A DNA stretch of 64,000 bases from Phycisphaerae bacterium (GCA_028289375.1 JANQQK010000079.1:40330-104329); one strand, 5' to 3'. Numbered from the stretch's first letter, positions 1-8,706 are shown. Program-made: numbers and translations. The notes: a model not told the origin generated them from the sequence alone.

Positions 1-270
1 TTCGATGAGCCCCTCATATTTCCGCACATCGACAATTTGAGTCAATCCGCGTTCAAGATAGAACACATCTTCGTGTAGGGTAGTCTCGAAATACCAAAGG
101 CCTTCACGAGCCGGTATGGCGTTGCCCGCTGAAAAGGTATCTGCGTGCATCCAGCCGGAAGTGTCTCCATTCTCCGCACCCGGGTTCTCGGGCAACACTT
201 GTATCGACTCCGCACAAGCGCCGGATACCATGACTGTCGCAAACAAACCAAGGCCACGCATGACATGCAT
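1..270 (-). CDS. Secreted protein, N-terminal part only (runs off the window)
   Basis: This partial reading frame starts at 270 and leaves the window at base 1, giving 90 codons. A strong ribosome-binding site (GAGGAG, 7 bases before the ATG) fixes the start; a second in-frame ATG lies at 261. The N-terminus MHVMRGLGLFATVMVSGACA looks like a signal peptide. The exported part has motifs such as NPGAENGDTSGW and GLWYFETT, which resemble extracellular proteins that begin with a carbohydrate-binding-like or PEP-CTERM-associated beta domain. The missing C-terminus would show whether it is a PEP-CTERM protein. Function unknown. Confidence 0.6.
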   Translation of the reverse strand, partial: MHVMRGLGLFATVMVSGACAESIQVLPENPGAENGDTSGWMHADTFSAGNAIPAREGLWYFETTLHEDVFYLERGLTQIVDVRKYEGLIE

Positions 271-512
271 CTTCTCTCTCCTCAGAATTCGCTCTCCCGA
301 CTGTCCCGCGTATACGATAGCAAAAATCGGGAACCGATCGCAAGGAATCACCAGGCGGCCACGGCGTCAGCATTGCAGGGCAGCCCAGTAGGGTGGGCAC
401 CGCTCACCGTTTCCACCAGCCGCATTCAATATGACCGAGCAGTCGAAGGTCAAGTCAATCCCGGCGCGCCGGCAGGACCTGACGAGCACGCGACAGAAAG
501 GTCAACCAACCC

Positions 513-1025
513 CTACCGTTCCCCGCATGCCAAATCATACCTCCCGACAACCGCACAATACCGATCCCGTGGCAGATGCTCGGCATGTCCGCCCGCAAAC
601 AGAATCCCCCCAGCCGCTTCGCAATCACCCACGTCCCGCCCCAGCCACCGATCCACCAGCGAACAGGCCAACCCCGAAATCAAAATGGGCCGATCGACAT
701 CAACCGCCGTCTCCAACCCCGCCCGCGCACCGCCAGCCTCCGGCACAACCCGCCACTGTTTCCCCGACCACGGATCGATCCCGGCGCGCCGGGACTGCTC
801 CGCCGTCAGCACCCCCATCGCCTCCAACGCGGCCAACGGATCATCCGCCTCCGCCACCGCCGCCCAATGCGGCTGCACCAAATCCCCCAAGGCCTTGAGA
901 TGCCGCATACTCTCCGTCCGCAACGCCACATCCCGCAATCGCAACGTCGCCATCCCCACCACCACCGCAACCCCCAACACCGCCAGCGGCACCAAGCCAA
1001 TCAACATGCGTCGTCGTAGATTCAT
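513..1025 (-). CDS. Membrane-anchored hypothetical protein with pseudopilin-like C-terminal motif
   Basis: This 170-residue protein begins with a short basic stretch (MNLRRRM) and one membrane segment (about residues 7-25). A mainly helical region follows. Near the C-terminus (about residues 140-152) is GGILFAGGHAEHL, which resembles the NVLFADGHVE motif of planctomycetal pseudopilins; the prepilin FTLIE signature is absent. There is no clear ribosome-binding site before the ATG. The 243 bases between it and the next minus-strand gene (270-513) hold no convincing gene. It ends far from its neighbours and may be co-transcribed with the FG-GAP lipoprotein upstream. Function unknown; a minor pseudopilin is a guess. 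Confidence 0.55.
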   Translation of the reverse strand: MNLRRRMLIGLVPLAVLGVAVVVGMATLRLRDVALRTESMRHLKALGDLVQPHWAAVAEADDPLAALEAMGVLTAEQSRRAGIDPWSGKQWRVVPEAGGARAGLETAVDVDRPILISGLACSLVDRWLGRDVGDCEAAGGILFAGGHAEHLPRDRYCAVVGRYDLACGER

Positions 1026-1080
1026 AAATTGTTGTTACGCTTGCGCTGCTATTGAAGTTCAAAGGTCGAAGCAATAAGCG

Positions 1081-2283
1081 TTACTCCCCCGACTCTTCGC
1101 GCTCGCGAGGCCAGTAGGCATACAACGTGGGCGGACTCTCTTTTGTATGCAGCTTAGCGTTGGTCGACACGAACAACACTCGCTCCGTGGACTCCGGCCG
1201 AGCACCCAGCGCGGCGACAGCGAAACGAGCCTGCTCGAACAACTCGACATACGCCGGCGTACCATCGAGCGTCAAGACGCACAACAGATCACGTCGCCAT
1301 CCCCAAACCGACCCCGACTTGGTCACAACATACCACGGTCCCCCATCGCGAAACTGAACCATATCCGCCACCAAGTTGTACCCGGCCATGCCCAGCTTCT
1401 TGGGGAACGGATATGTCCACATGATATCCCCATGGTCGTCGAGGCAAACGATCGACGTTCGCGTCCTCCCCACGATGCCAAATGTCGAGTCGTCCGTTGG
1501 CCATGGCAGTAGATACCACCAGAAATCAAGATCGCTTTGGACATTGAATTTTCTCACGAGTTTGCCGTCCGGTCGTCGAATCTCAAATCGAGAATACCCA
1601 TAGCTCGTGCGGACCATCGATACGATCACTCCTTCAGAACCGCCCCAATCAGACGCGGCAAGCGTCCGCACGCGTCGGAATGGTCCTTCTCCCACCTGCC
1701 AGACGGTAGATCCGTCAAACTCCTTCCGCATCAAGCCCTGCTTCGTTCCCACATAGAACTCCTGGATCCCATCCCCATCGAGATCACCCACGGTTACGCA
1801 GTGTGCACTATCTTCTCTCCTGGCCGCACTCGGCATTCGCCAGAGGACGCGCCCGAATGCGTCCGCCACCCATACAGCGCTGTTGCCACCCACGGTCCCA
1901 CCGATTGATTCATAATTCCCGTCGCCATCCACATCAATGTACCTGCCACCTGTCGATCGGCGGTCGAGTGAGAATTCAAGCGTATCGAGATCGAGTTTCC
2001 AGAGGTTTGCCCTTTCGCCGTACGTTCGGTAGTCGGATTCAGAGACCGCCAATGCCCGACTGTCGTCGTAATGTGGAGAAATCCAAAACAGCGACATCGG
2101 CCCGACGTCATACTCGCCAGCCCGCAGCACTGCCTCCTTGTGAAACTCCTTCTCGCCATGCACCACGCGAAGCTTCCAAAGGCCCAATGGACGCCCCGTC
2201 CAAAACCCCGAGTCATGGCATCCGGCAACGGCCATGACCAAAAACAAGGTCGCAAGATCTGCCAATTGCCAAAGTTTGCACAT
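1081..2283 (-). CDS. FG-GAP/VCBS-like repeat lipoprotein
   Basis: This 400-residue protein has a signal peptide ending in a lipobox (VMAVAGC, about residue 22), so it is probably a lipoprotein. The body contains calcium-loop motifs typical of FG-GAP repeats: DVDGDGNYES and GDLDGDGIQE. It also has Trp/Gly-rich blades suggesting a beta-propeller. An AAAGGA ribosome-binding site lies 8 bases before the ATG. The likely role is extracytoplasmic binding or structure; no catalytic motif is visible. Its neighbour at 513-1025 lies 55 bases downstream on the same strand and may be co-transcribed. Confidence 0.7.
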   Translation of the reverse strand: MCKLWQLADLATLFLVMAVAGCHDSGFWTGRPLGLWKLRVVHGEKEFHKEAVLRAGEYDVGPMSLFWISPHYDDSRALAVSESDYRTYGERANLWKLDLDTLEFSLDRRSTGGRYIDVDGDGNYESIGGTVGGNSAVWVADAFGRVLWRMPSAARREDSAHCVTVGDLDGDGIQEFYVGTKQGLMRKEFDGSTVWQVGEGPFRRVRTLAASDWGGSEGVIVSMVRTSYGYSRFEIRRPDGKLVRKFNVQSDLDFWWYLLPWPTDDSTFGIVGRTRTSIVCLDDHGDIMWTYPFPKKLGMAGYNLVADMVQFRDGGPWYVVTKSGSVWGWRRDLLCVLTLDGTPAYVELFEQARFAVAALGARPESTERVLFVSTNAKLHTKESPPTLYAYWPREREESGE

Positions 2284-2450
2284 TGCATTCGTCCTTTGAA
2301 TAGTCTAGAACGTCAAACGGCAGAAGTTTCTTTGCTAATTTTGTTGTGCAGGTCGAGGCCTGCCGATTATGAAACAAGCCCAATTCAAAATTGAGCATAC
2401 GGGCTCTCGACGTCAGCAAGTCTAATCGTGACGGCAAGCAACAGCCACTG

Positions 2451-2480
2451 GTAGGGCAGGTGCTCGCACCTGCCGTCACC
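2451..2480 (-). repeat. Palindromic intergenic repeat, family A (copy 1)
   Basis: The core is GGCAGGTGCGAGCACCTGCC read on the minus strand, followed by CTACC. It folds as an 8-bp stem with a CGAG tetraloop. The same element recurs at 2594, 23321 and 23821. It lies in the 359-base gap 2284-2642, which has no gene and is visibly more AT-rich than the surrounding genes. Confidence 0.8.
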
Positions 2481-2593
2481 ATCAATCTTCCCGGCCACGA
2501 CGATTGTCAGTCACGAAATGAACTCGACTGTGACTGTGGTCCAGTATCGCATGCAAACGATTAGACTCATGATCGCGCCAAATCCATAGTTGC

Positions 2594-2613
2594 GGCAGGT
2601 GCAAGCACCTGAC
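2594..2613 (+). repeat. Palindromic intergenic repeat, family A (copy 2, diverged)
   Basis: GGCAGGTGCAAGCACCTGAC is a degenerate copy of family A about 140 bases from copy 1 and in the opposite orientation. The stem keeps seven of eight pairs. Confidence 0.7.
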
Positions 2614-2642
2614 CCAGGCGACTTCACTCTTGCAGAGATCTG

Positions 2643-2966
2643 CTAGTAGAGTTCTTCCAACTTATCTGTAGTGCGTTGAGCACATATACACTCAATTCGA
2701 ATGAAGCCATTGTCGCACGATTCGACAACAACGACAACGTCTTCATGGTGAATCAAGAATGGCTCAGCCATGTCCTTCAATCGCTGCACCAGATCTTCCA
2801 TTGGCAACGCACTCGTGAAGGCGTTGTTGCAGAGCTGGTGGAAAGTTGGGCGTTTTCGCATGGCATCCGCGATTGCGCGGATACGCGCGGGCCTGTCGTC
2901 ACTTTCGAAGAGCTCAACAAAAATGACCCTCTCGCGAAACGGACGCATTTTGAAGTGATCGATCAT
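2643..2966 (-). CDS. Small hypothetical protein
   Basis: This frame codes for 107 residues from MIDHFKMRPFRERVIF, with an alternative start at 2948. No ribosome-binding site is evident. The composition is protein-like: alternating acidic and hydrophobic residues, with VVVVVESCDNGFIRIEC near the C-terminus. An overlapping plus-strand frame of similar length is less protein-like. Codon use looks more AT-rich than in neighbouring genes, so it may be acquired or decaying. I do not recognise the family. Confidence 0.4.
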   Translation of the reverse strand: MIDHFKMRPFRERVIFVELFESDDRPARIRAIADAMRKRPTFHQLCNNAFTSALPMEDLVQRLKDMAEPFLIHHEDVVVVVESCDNGFIRIECICAQRTTDKLEELY

Positions 2967-3056
2967 TATAATGTTTGTGCTGCATTTCGTATTGACGTCA
3001 TTGTCCTGCCAGTACTGACACCCCAATGACGAGGAACGCTACTACGCCATTCGCGA

Positions 3057-3947
3057 TCACATGATAACCCGCTCCGCCGCTTCGCGGTACTTCGCGAGCG
3101 TATTAGTCACAACCTCATCCGGCAGTGTCGGCCCTGGCGGGGTCTTGTCCCACTTGCCAGCCGCCACGAGTGTTTCCAGGTAGTTCCGCACGTACTGCTT
3201 GTCGAAGCTCTGCTGATCCCGGCCCGGCTCGTAATCATCCGCCGGCCAAAACCGTGACGAATCCGGCGTCAGCACTTCGTCGATCAACAGAAACCCATCC
3301 CCATACCGACCCCACTCGAACTTCGTGTCGGCGATGATGATCCCGCGCTCCAACGCATATCTGGCAGCCCGCTTGTAGATATGAACGCTCGACTCCGCCA
3401 ACGCCGCCATCGTGTCATCGCCGACGATGTCGCAGGCCTGATCGAACGTAATGTTCTCATCGTGCCCGACCGCAGCCTTGGTGGCCGGCGTGAAGATCGG
3501 CTCGGGCAGTTTTGCACACTGCTCCAATCCATCCGGCAACGGCACCCCGCACACCGACCCCGTCCGCTGATAATCCTTCCACCCCGAACCAGCCAGATAC
3601 CCGCGCACGACAAACTCGATCGGCACCACCTCGGTCCGCCGGCACCGCATCGTCCGCCCCGTCAGTTGCGATTCATACCCACGCAGCTCCGCCGGCAGAT
3701 CATCCCCCAGCACCTCGATCAGATGATGATCCACCTCATCAGCCAACCACCCGAACCAGAAGGCCGCGATGTCGGTCAGGAGCTTGCCCTTCCCCGGAAT
3801 GGGCGTCGGCAGCACGACGTCAAACGCGCTGATCCGATCGGTGGCCACCAACAGCAAGTCATCGCCGAATTCATACACATCGCGCACCTTGCCACGCTTG
3901 ACGCTCAGCCCCGGCAGCGACGTTTCGATTACAGTATTTTTCGGCAT
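3057..3947 (-). CDS. purC: Phosphoribosylaminoimidazole-succinocarboxamide synthase
   Basis: SAICAR synthase joins CAIR and aspartate with ATP in purine biosynthesis. The 296-residue product has the family N-terminus (VKRGKVRDVYEFGDDLLLVA), then RISAFDVVLP, the EFVVRGYLAGSGWKDY segment, and the C-terminal signature IDEVLTPDSSRFW at about residue 222. Length matches the family. I chose the ATG at 3947 (MPKNTVIE); in-frame starts at 3980 and 3998 are possible but would add a non-conserved leader. It is divergent from the GH10-like gene, with about 210 bases between them holding both promoters. It stands alone rather than in a pur operon. Confidence 0.93.
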   Translation of the reverse strand: MPKNTVIETSLPGLSVKRGKVRDVYEFGDDLLLVATDRISAFDVVLPTPIPGKGKLLTDIAAFWFGWLADEVDHHLIEVLGDDLPAELRGYESQLTGRTMRCRRTEVVPIEFVVRGYLAGSGWKDYQRTGSVCGVPLPDGLEQCAKLPEPIFTPATKAAVGHDENITFDQACDIVGDDTMAALAESSVHIYKRAARYALERGIIIADTKFEWGRYGDGFLLIDEVLTPDSSRFWPADDYEPGRDQQSFDKQYVRNYLETLVAAGKWDKTPPGPTLPDEVVTNTLAKYREAAERVIM

Positions 3948-4161
3948 TTCAAACCAATCCCCAGGTTTTGTCGTCAGCATCCCCGCCAGCCGATCCATCA
4001 AAACCGAACCCGCCGCGACCGGCAAGCCTCGACGGTCGCCCCCTGATTCGCCATAATGACCAACAGGACGCGTCGCCGCGGTCTGATCACGACCTGCCCC
4101 GGTGCTGATGGGGTATATGGCGGCGCAGCAAACAAACGCGTACGAATAACAAAGGCGATCC

Positions 4162-5637
4162 GTGCTCCGCTTTCGACTGCCAGATCCCAACAACAGGCCC
4201 GACGACACCGGCCAAGCCAGCGCGTTCATGTTCGGCAGCGACGGCGTGCCGATCCGCGCCGACTTCCGCTGGGAGGACGATCTGCTGATCTGCAGCAAAC
4301 GCGTCGCAGGACCGGCGGGTCTGGCCATCTTGTGGGACGTCCCCGGCGTCGGGCGATTCCTGCTCGAAACGACGCGCCTGCTCGAACGCGATGAGCCGTA
4401 CATCCTGCCGGTCGAGCTCGCCCGTGGCCATCTGATGCGCGTCCAGCACAAGCGCGAGGAATGGGGCATGTTCGACATCGCCGAGATAGACCATCTCAAC
4501 AGCGACATTGAGTCGGCCGCCAATACGCTTGTGAAAGCACTGCAAGCCGGCACCGACAAAGACGCCGCCCGCATCGGCACCGAAGCACTCGCAAAGGCCG
4601 TCCTCGTCGGCGAGAACTTCAGCCGATTCCATGCCGACGTCCTGCTCGACCGCCGCATCCAGACAGCCGGCTTCAGTCCGCACGTCGTCGGTTGCCAGAT
4701 CAACCTCGCCAGCAACCCGCAAACCTGCGGACCACCCGTGGCTGACGCCTTCGACTACGCAGCCGTTCCGATGCGGTGGAAGGACATCGAACCGACCGAG
4801 GGCAAGTTCAACTGGAAGCCGATCGACGCATGGATCGAATGGCTTTCCAAGAAACAGGTGCCGCTCAAGGGATCGCAGGTGCTCTGTTTCCAGGAACATG
4901 GTTTCCCCGACTGGCTGAAAATCTGGGAACATGATTTTGAGACCGTGCGGACCCTCGCAGCCGATCACGTTCGCCGCGTCGTCAAGCGCTATGCCAAGAT
5001 CATCAACGTCTGGGACGTGGCCGCCGGATTGCACGCTCCGGTCGATTTCGGTTTCAGTTTCGAACAGTTGATGGAATTGACGCGCATCGCCACGAACATC
5101 ACACGGCAGGTTGTGCCGCGCAGCGTCGTGACCATCGAAATCATCATGCCGTGGGGTGAATACTACGCCCGCAACCAGCGGTCCATCCCGCCGATGCTCT
5201 ACGCCGACATGGCGATCCAAAGCGGCATCAACGTTGACGGCATCGGGTTGCAGCTCCGCTTCGGTCCGAACATGGATGGGCTGTTCGTGCGCGATCTCTT
5301 CCAGGTGTCGGCCATGATCGAACGCTTCGGCAACCTCGGCAAACCGCTGCACATCACGGCTGTTCAGGTGCCGTCCAAGGTGGACAACGGCAACGCTGCC
5401 GGTGGGCAATGGCGCGACGCGTGGTCGGAGAGTTGTCAATCCGAATGGGTCGACCGCTTCTACCGCCTCGCCCTGAGCAAACCCTTTGTCGACACCGTCA
5501 CTTGGCATGATCTCACCGATGCGACCGCCACGACCATCCCGCACGGCGGACTGCTCAAAGCCGACCTCACCCCTAAACCCGCCTATCAGAAAATCGTGAA
5601 TCTGCGTCGCGAAATCCGCAGCGATGCAACAGCCTGA
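4162..5637 (+). CDS. GH10 xylanase-like protein lacking catalytic glutamates
   Basis: This 491-residue protein starts at a GTG. It has an N-terminal region of about 170 residues with a beta-rich start and a helical middle, then a GH10-like TIM barrel from about residue 180. The family landmarks are visible: PMRWKDIEPTEGKFNW (equivalent to the WKxxEP motif), VWDV at 283-286, and a WHDLTD near the C-terminus. In true GH10 xylanases WDV is followed by xNE, with Glu as acid/base; here it reads WDVAAG (residues 284-289). The nucleophile motif ITELD reads ITAVQ, with Ala at residue 400. Both catalytic glutamates are therefore gone. No signal peptide is evident. It overlaps the ComEA-like gene by 14 bases. 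Confidence 0.75.
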   Translation: MLRFRLPDPNNRPDDTGQASAFMFGSDGVPIRADFRWEDDLLICSKRVAGPAGLAILWDVPGVGRFLLETTRLLERDEPYILPVELARGHLMRVQHKREEWGMFDIAEIDHLNSDIESAANTLVKALQAGTDKDAARIGTEALAKAVLVGENFSRFHADVLLDRRIQTAGFSPHVVGCQINLASNPQTCGPPVADAFDYAAVPMRWKDIEPTEGKFNWKPIDAWIEWLSKKQVPLKGSQVLCFQEHGFPDWLKIWEHDFETVRTLAADHVRRVVKRYAKIINVWDVAAGLHAPVDFGFSFEQLMELTRIATNITRQVVPRSVVTIEIIMPWGEYYARNQRSIPPMLYADMAIQSGINVDGIGLQLRFGPNMDGLFVRDLFQVSAMIERFGNLGKPLHITAVQVPSKVDNGNAAGGQWRDAWSESCQSEWVDRFYRLALSKPFVDTVTWHDLTDATATTIPHGGLLKADLTPKPAYQKIVNLRREIRSDATA

Positions 5638-6031
5638 ATCCCGGTCGAATTCGCAACGTCGGCGCGATGTGCTGCTCGTGACGCTCCTGGTCTCCGGTAT
5701 TGTCGCGGTCCTGTTAATGCGGCTGGACATGATGAAGTGGCCTGATGAGCAGGTCGCGCGGGCGCGGCGTGCGTCGCTGATCAACACGCTCGATCCGAAC
5801 GTCGCCACCGCCGAGGCGATGACCATCATCTCAGGGATCGGTCCTGCCAAGGCCAAGGCGATCGTCGACCATCGCGATGCGGTGCGCGAAGTGCATGGTG
5901 ACGGTGTTGTGGTCTTCAAACGCGCAGAGGACTTGCAGGCGGTCCATGGAATCGGCCCACGTACGGTCGAGAAGCTGCGGCGATGGTTTCACTTTGCGGC
6001 GTCCCCGTCGTCCGATGCGACCAGCAACTGA
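5624..6031 (+). CDS. ComEA-like helix-hairpin-helix protein, membrane-anchored
   Basis: The 135-residue product has one N-terminal membrane segment (about residues 16-33) and a C-terminal double helix-hairpin-helix. The motifs are IISGIGPAKAKAIVDHR (about 68-84) and VHGIGPRTVEKLRRW (about 107-121). This is the architecture of ComEA, which binds DNA outside the membrane during uptake. It overlaps the GH10-like gene by 14 bases and is probably co-transcribed with it. Its 3' end overlaps the convergent sigma factor gene by 43 bases. No other competence genes are nearby, so a role in DNA uptake is inferred only from the domain. Confidence 0.75.
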   Translation: MQQPESRSNSQRRRDVLLVTLLVSGIVAVLLMRLDMMKWPDEQVARARRASLINTLDPNVATAEAMTIISGIGPAKAKAIVDHRDAVREVHGDGVVVFKRAEDLQAVHGIGPRTVEKLRRWFHFAASPSSDATSN

Positions 6032-6960
6032 CGCTGCTGATCGGTCGGCAACGACGTGAAGGTCATCGTGGCCCATGCCTTGACGTCTGCGCATTTCGCT
6101 TCGATGAGTCGCGTTACGAGCCAAGCCCGCTGCCGCTCGGATGCGTCGTCCCAAACGGCGTCGAACGTGTCAGATTGATTCATGTTCACCGTTCGCTGCC
6201 TGACGACGGTTTCCCATCCGTCCGGTTGCGTGCGTGCGTCGTGACGCAAGCGCGCAAGGGTCACATCGCACTTCAGTTGCGTTCGCACGCGTTGCAGCAA
6301 TCGCTTTTCGACGTACGCAAGGGACGCGTAGGACCGTGATGCCTCGCGCGAGATGCGGCGCAGCGGCGTCCGACACTCCTCGCGCGGAACGCGCAAGCGC
6401 TCCTCGACCAATCGGCGCACCACGCGCTCGGATGGCGCTCGGCCTTTGACGTCATGCGCTTCGGCACGTGCGGCTTGGTCAACCGCTTCATCGATCGTGT
6501 GTCGCAGCCGTTCGCCAAGTGTGACCTGGTCCGGCTTGACATGGGGGTGACGTGGTGCGTGGCGGTCCGGCAGGCGGTCCTCCTTGTCGAGTGAAACGAT
6601 CCGCCGACGCGGAGCGGCGTCCTGCTCATTGCGACCCGGCGCTTCCGGCGTGCGTACCGTTTCAAACGCGCGACGCAGTCCGCGATGGATGGCCTGTTGA
6701 ATCCGCAGCCGCGCATAGGCCGGGAATGCAATCCCGGATGCCGGATCGAACGACCGGGCTGCCTGCATCAGCCCGAGGCAGCCTTCCTGAAACAGGTCGT
6801 CCCATTCGCGCTCGCGTGACGGATGCTTCAATCCGCGAACATGGCGACGCAGATGGTGTCCGATGAGACCGAGGTTGTCGGCCACCAGTTTGCGCTGTCG
6901 CGCATCAAGTCCAGGTTGATCATCTGGTCGCTGCACCGGATATGGCGTCCCCTGCTTCAT
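5989..6960 (-). CDS. Sigma-70 family RNA polymerase sigma factor
   Basis: The 323-residue product carries a clear region 2 at about residues 28-98, with NLGLIGHHLRRHV, DDLFQEGCLGLMQAARSFDP and AYARLRIQQAIHRGLRRA. Region 3/4 is less clear; RISREASRSYASLAYVEKR (about 205-230) may be the C-terminal helix-turn-helix. I chose the ATG at 6960 because a GGGGGG run sits just upstream; a TTG at 6978 is the alternative. The C-terminus overlaps the ComEA-like gene by 43 bases tail to tail. It is not next to an anti-sigma gene. The regulon is unknown. Confidence 0.75.
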   Translation of the reverse strand: MKQGTPYPVQRPDDQPGLDARQRKLVADNLGLIGHHLRRHVRGLKHPSREREWDDLFQEGCLGLMQAARSFDPASGIAFPAYARLRIQQAIHRGLRRAFETVRTPEAPGRNEQDAAPRRRIVSLDKEDRLPDRHAPRHPHVKPDQVTLGERLRHTIDEAVDQAARAEAHDVKGRAPSERVVRRLVEERLRVPREECRTPLRRISREASRSYASLAYVEKRLLQRVRTQLKCDVTLARLRHDARTQPDGWETVVRQRTVNMNQSDTFDAVWDDASERQRAWLVTRLIEAKCADVKAWATMTFTSLPTDQQRQLLVASDDGDAAK

Positions 6961-7066
6961 GGCCCCCCGACCACGCAAGGAAACCTAACATATACCAAAC
7001 GCAAAGTCAAGCATTGGATTGTCCGACAATTTGGTGGTTCATCGCAAACACAATTCCGGCCACCGC

Positions 7067-7861
7067 TTAGGCCGACAGATTCTTGGCAAGGGTATCGAGG
7101 GATTCGACAAAACCCGCGGGCACAATATCTTGGGCGACGCGCATCGACGGCTCAAACGGGGTCAGGACGATCGAGCCACTGAACACACCGTCCACGTCAT
7201 GGTCAGCCGTCCGCGCCCGCGATTCCCAGAACCCGGCGTATTGATAGCTGGTCTGACCATCGACGCCTTCGGTCAAGTCGTATCGAAGCGGAATCTGATC
7301 GAACGACGGCGGGAGCATGCGGGCGCCGACTGGGGCTTGTCCCGATTCGACGCGTGGCAGATTGACGTTCCACAGTCGCACCGGTGGCGCGTCGTCAGCC
7401 AACAGTTCTTGGAGGATGGCGCGTGCGCGAAGGGTGGTCGCGTTCCAATCGTTGGGTTGGTTGAAATAGAAGAACTGCGATATCGCGATGGCGGGGACGC
7501 CGGTGAAGACGGCATCGCGTGCAGCCGCGAACGTGCCGGAAGTCGCCAGATCCACCCAGCCGACGTTGGCGCCGAAGTTGACGCCGCTGATCACGCGGTC
7601 GACGGGTTCGGTGATCAGCGTGGTGAGTGCCAAGCGCACGCAGTCAACGGGTGTCCCCTCGACGGCGTAGCAGGAGCCGAACTGTTCGTGTTGCCGACGG
7701 TGCACGCGGATGGGGCGGTCATAGCTGGCGGTGTGCCCGGTACGTGATTGTTCGGACGCTGGCGCGACGACCGATAGCGTGTGTTCGCCGCGCAATGATT
7801 CGTGCAGGGCCGCTAATCCCGCCGCGTCGATGCCGTCATCGTTGGTGAGCAATAGGTGCAT
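7067..7861 (-). CDS. surE: 5'/3'-nucleotidase SurE
   Basis: SurE is a metal-dependent phosphatase acting on nucleoside monophosphates. The 264-residue product starts exactly at the family N-terminus (MHLLLTNDDGIDAAGL), with the Asp pair at residues 8-9. It continues with PASEQSRTGHTAS and the SGVNFGANVGWVDLATSGT block, the usual metal-binding and nucleotide-site motifs; the usual YSGT is here TSGT. Length matches the family. The ATG at 7861 is preferred over an upstream in-frame start at 7942. The divergent neighbour at 7991 leaves 129 bases for promoters. Confidence 0.9.
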   Translation of the reverse strand: MHLLLTNDDGIDAAGLAALHESLRGEHTLSVVAPASEQSRTGHTASYDRPIRVHRRQHEQFGSCYAVEGTPVDCVRLALTTLITEPVDRVISGVNFGANVGWVDLATSGTFAAARDAVFTGVPAIAISQFFYFNQPNDWNATTLRARAILQELLADDAPPVRLWNVNLPRVESGQAPVGARMLPPSFDQIPLRYDLTEGVDGQTSYQYAGFWESRARTADHDVDGVFSGSIVLTPFEPSMRVAQDIVPAGFVESLDTLAKNLSA

Positions 7862-7990
7862 TATCAGCCCCGTTGAATGGACCTTGCGGCGATCATGTTG
7901 CCGCGTTCCCGACCCGATGAGCGGATGGTACGGTGTCGCCATGTTCGGTCAAAGGGGTCGGCGACATGGATTCACGTGGGCCTTGGGGAC

Positions 7991-8230
7991 ATGGCAATGA
8001 TGGTGTGCGACGAGCGGGTCACAGAACAGCTTGCATCACTCGGTTCGCAGGCAGATGACATCCACCAGTGGGCCATTCGACTGAACGCCGAATCCCTCGA
8101 TCAGGAGCGCCGCCATGAGACACGCAGTCGACTGCTGGCCGAACTTGTCCGCAATCTGCAGACCTCCGTCGACGAAGCCATCGCGCTCACGAATGCCCCT
8201 GCACCCGCAACGCGTGATTGTATGGATTAA
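7991..8230 (+). CDS. Small helical hypothetical protein
   Basis: A 79-residue protein begins MAMMVCDERVTEQLASLG; the ATG at 7997, 8 bases after a GGGG run, may be the true start. The sequence is almost entirely charged helix (about residues 10-65), suggesting a coiled-coil or small adaptor. Its stop codon overlaps the stop of the convergent FabZ-like gene (8227-8230). I do not recognise the family. Confidence 0.5.
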   Translation: MAMMVCDERVTEQLASLGSQADDIHQWAIRLNAESLDQERRHETRSRLLAELVRNLQTSVDEAIALTNAPAPATRDCMD

Positions 8231-8706
8231 GCAATCAGAAGACCGGTGACGGTGGCCTCAAACACGAGCGTCCCGTCGACCACGCCCTGGCAGCGACAGA
8301 TGATCCGCCGGGCACGGGCCTCAAGTCGGTTAGCAAGAATCCAAAACCGGCACGTCGGTTCAACCGTCCGGCGGAACTTGCAGTCGTCCACCCCACCGTA
8401 GCCAACAAACCCCTTGAACGATGGGTCGTGGTAACGCTCCATAAATGCAGCCAACTGCGCGGCGGATTCGAGCATGAGTACGCCGGGGTAGATCGGTTTG
8501 CCGGGGATGTGGCCTCTGCACCACCATTGATCCGGCGCGATGTCGCGATAGGCGATCGCCTGACCCGCATCATGATCCAGATGGGTGATGGCGTCGATGA
8601 GTCGGAATTCGTGCTGTTGGGGCAGGCGGCTGTAGACCGCCTCATGATCGTGGACAATGCGCTCGTCGGTGAGCAGGTCTTCCGGGAATAGCAGGTTGCT
8701 GGGCAT
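8227..8706 (-). CDS. 3-hydroxyacyl-ACP dehydratase, FabZ/FabA-like hotdog
   Basis: The 159-residue product has the hotdog dehydratase active site: GHIPGKPIYPGVLMLESAAQ, with catalytic His at residue 66 and Glu at residue 80. FabZ removes water from 3-hydroxyacyl-ACP during fatty acid elongation. Relative to standard FabZ, the N-terminus is extended and the segment before the active site is divergent (DQWWCRGHIPG). Planctomycetes carry several FabZ-like paralogues, so this could serve a specialised lipid pathway. The start at 8706 (MPSNLLFPEDLL) is the first ATG that fits the fold. Confidence 0.78.
   Translation of the reverse strand: MPSNLLFPEDLLTDERIVHDHEAVYSRLPQQHEFRLIDAITHLDHDAGQAIAYRDIAPDQWWCRGHIPGKPIYPGVLMLESAAQLAAFMERYHDPSFKGFVGYGGVDDCKFRRTVEPTCRFWILANRLEARARRIICRCQGVVDGTLVFEATVTGLLIA

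Noticed and set aside
145..1077. A plus-strand frame of about 310 codons at the window start
   Set aside because: It is Pro/Arg/Ser-rich and opposes a minus-strand protein with a membrane segment.
2676..3029. A plus-strand frame of about 117 codons
   Set aside because: It mirrors the small minus-strand protein at 2643-2966, which is more protein-like; neither is certain.
4087..5919. A minus-strand open frame of about 610 codons
   Set aside because: It overlaps the GH10-like gene, which has recognisable motifs and a good context. The reverse frame has none.
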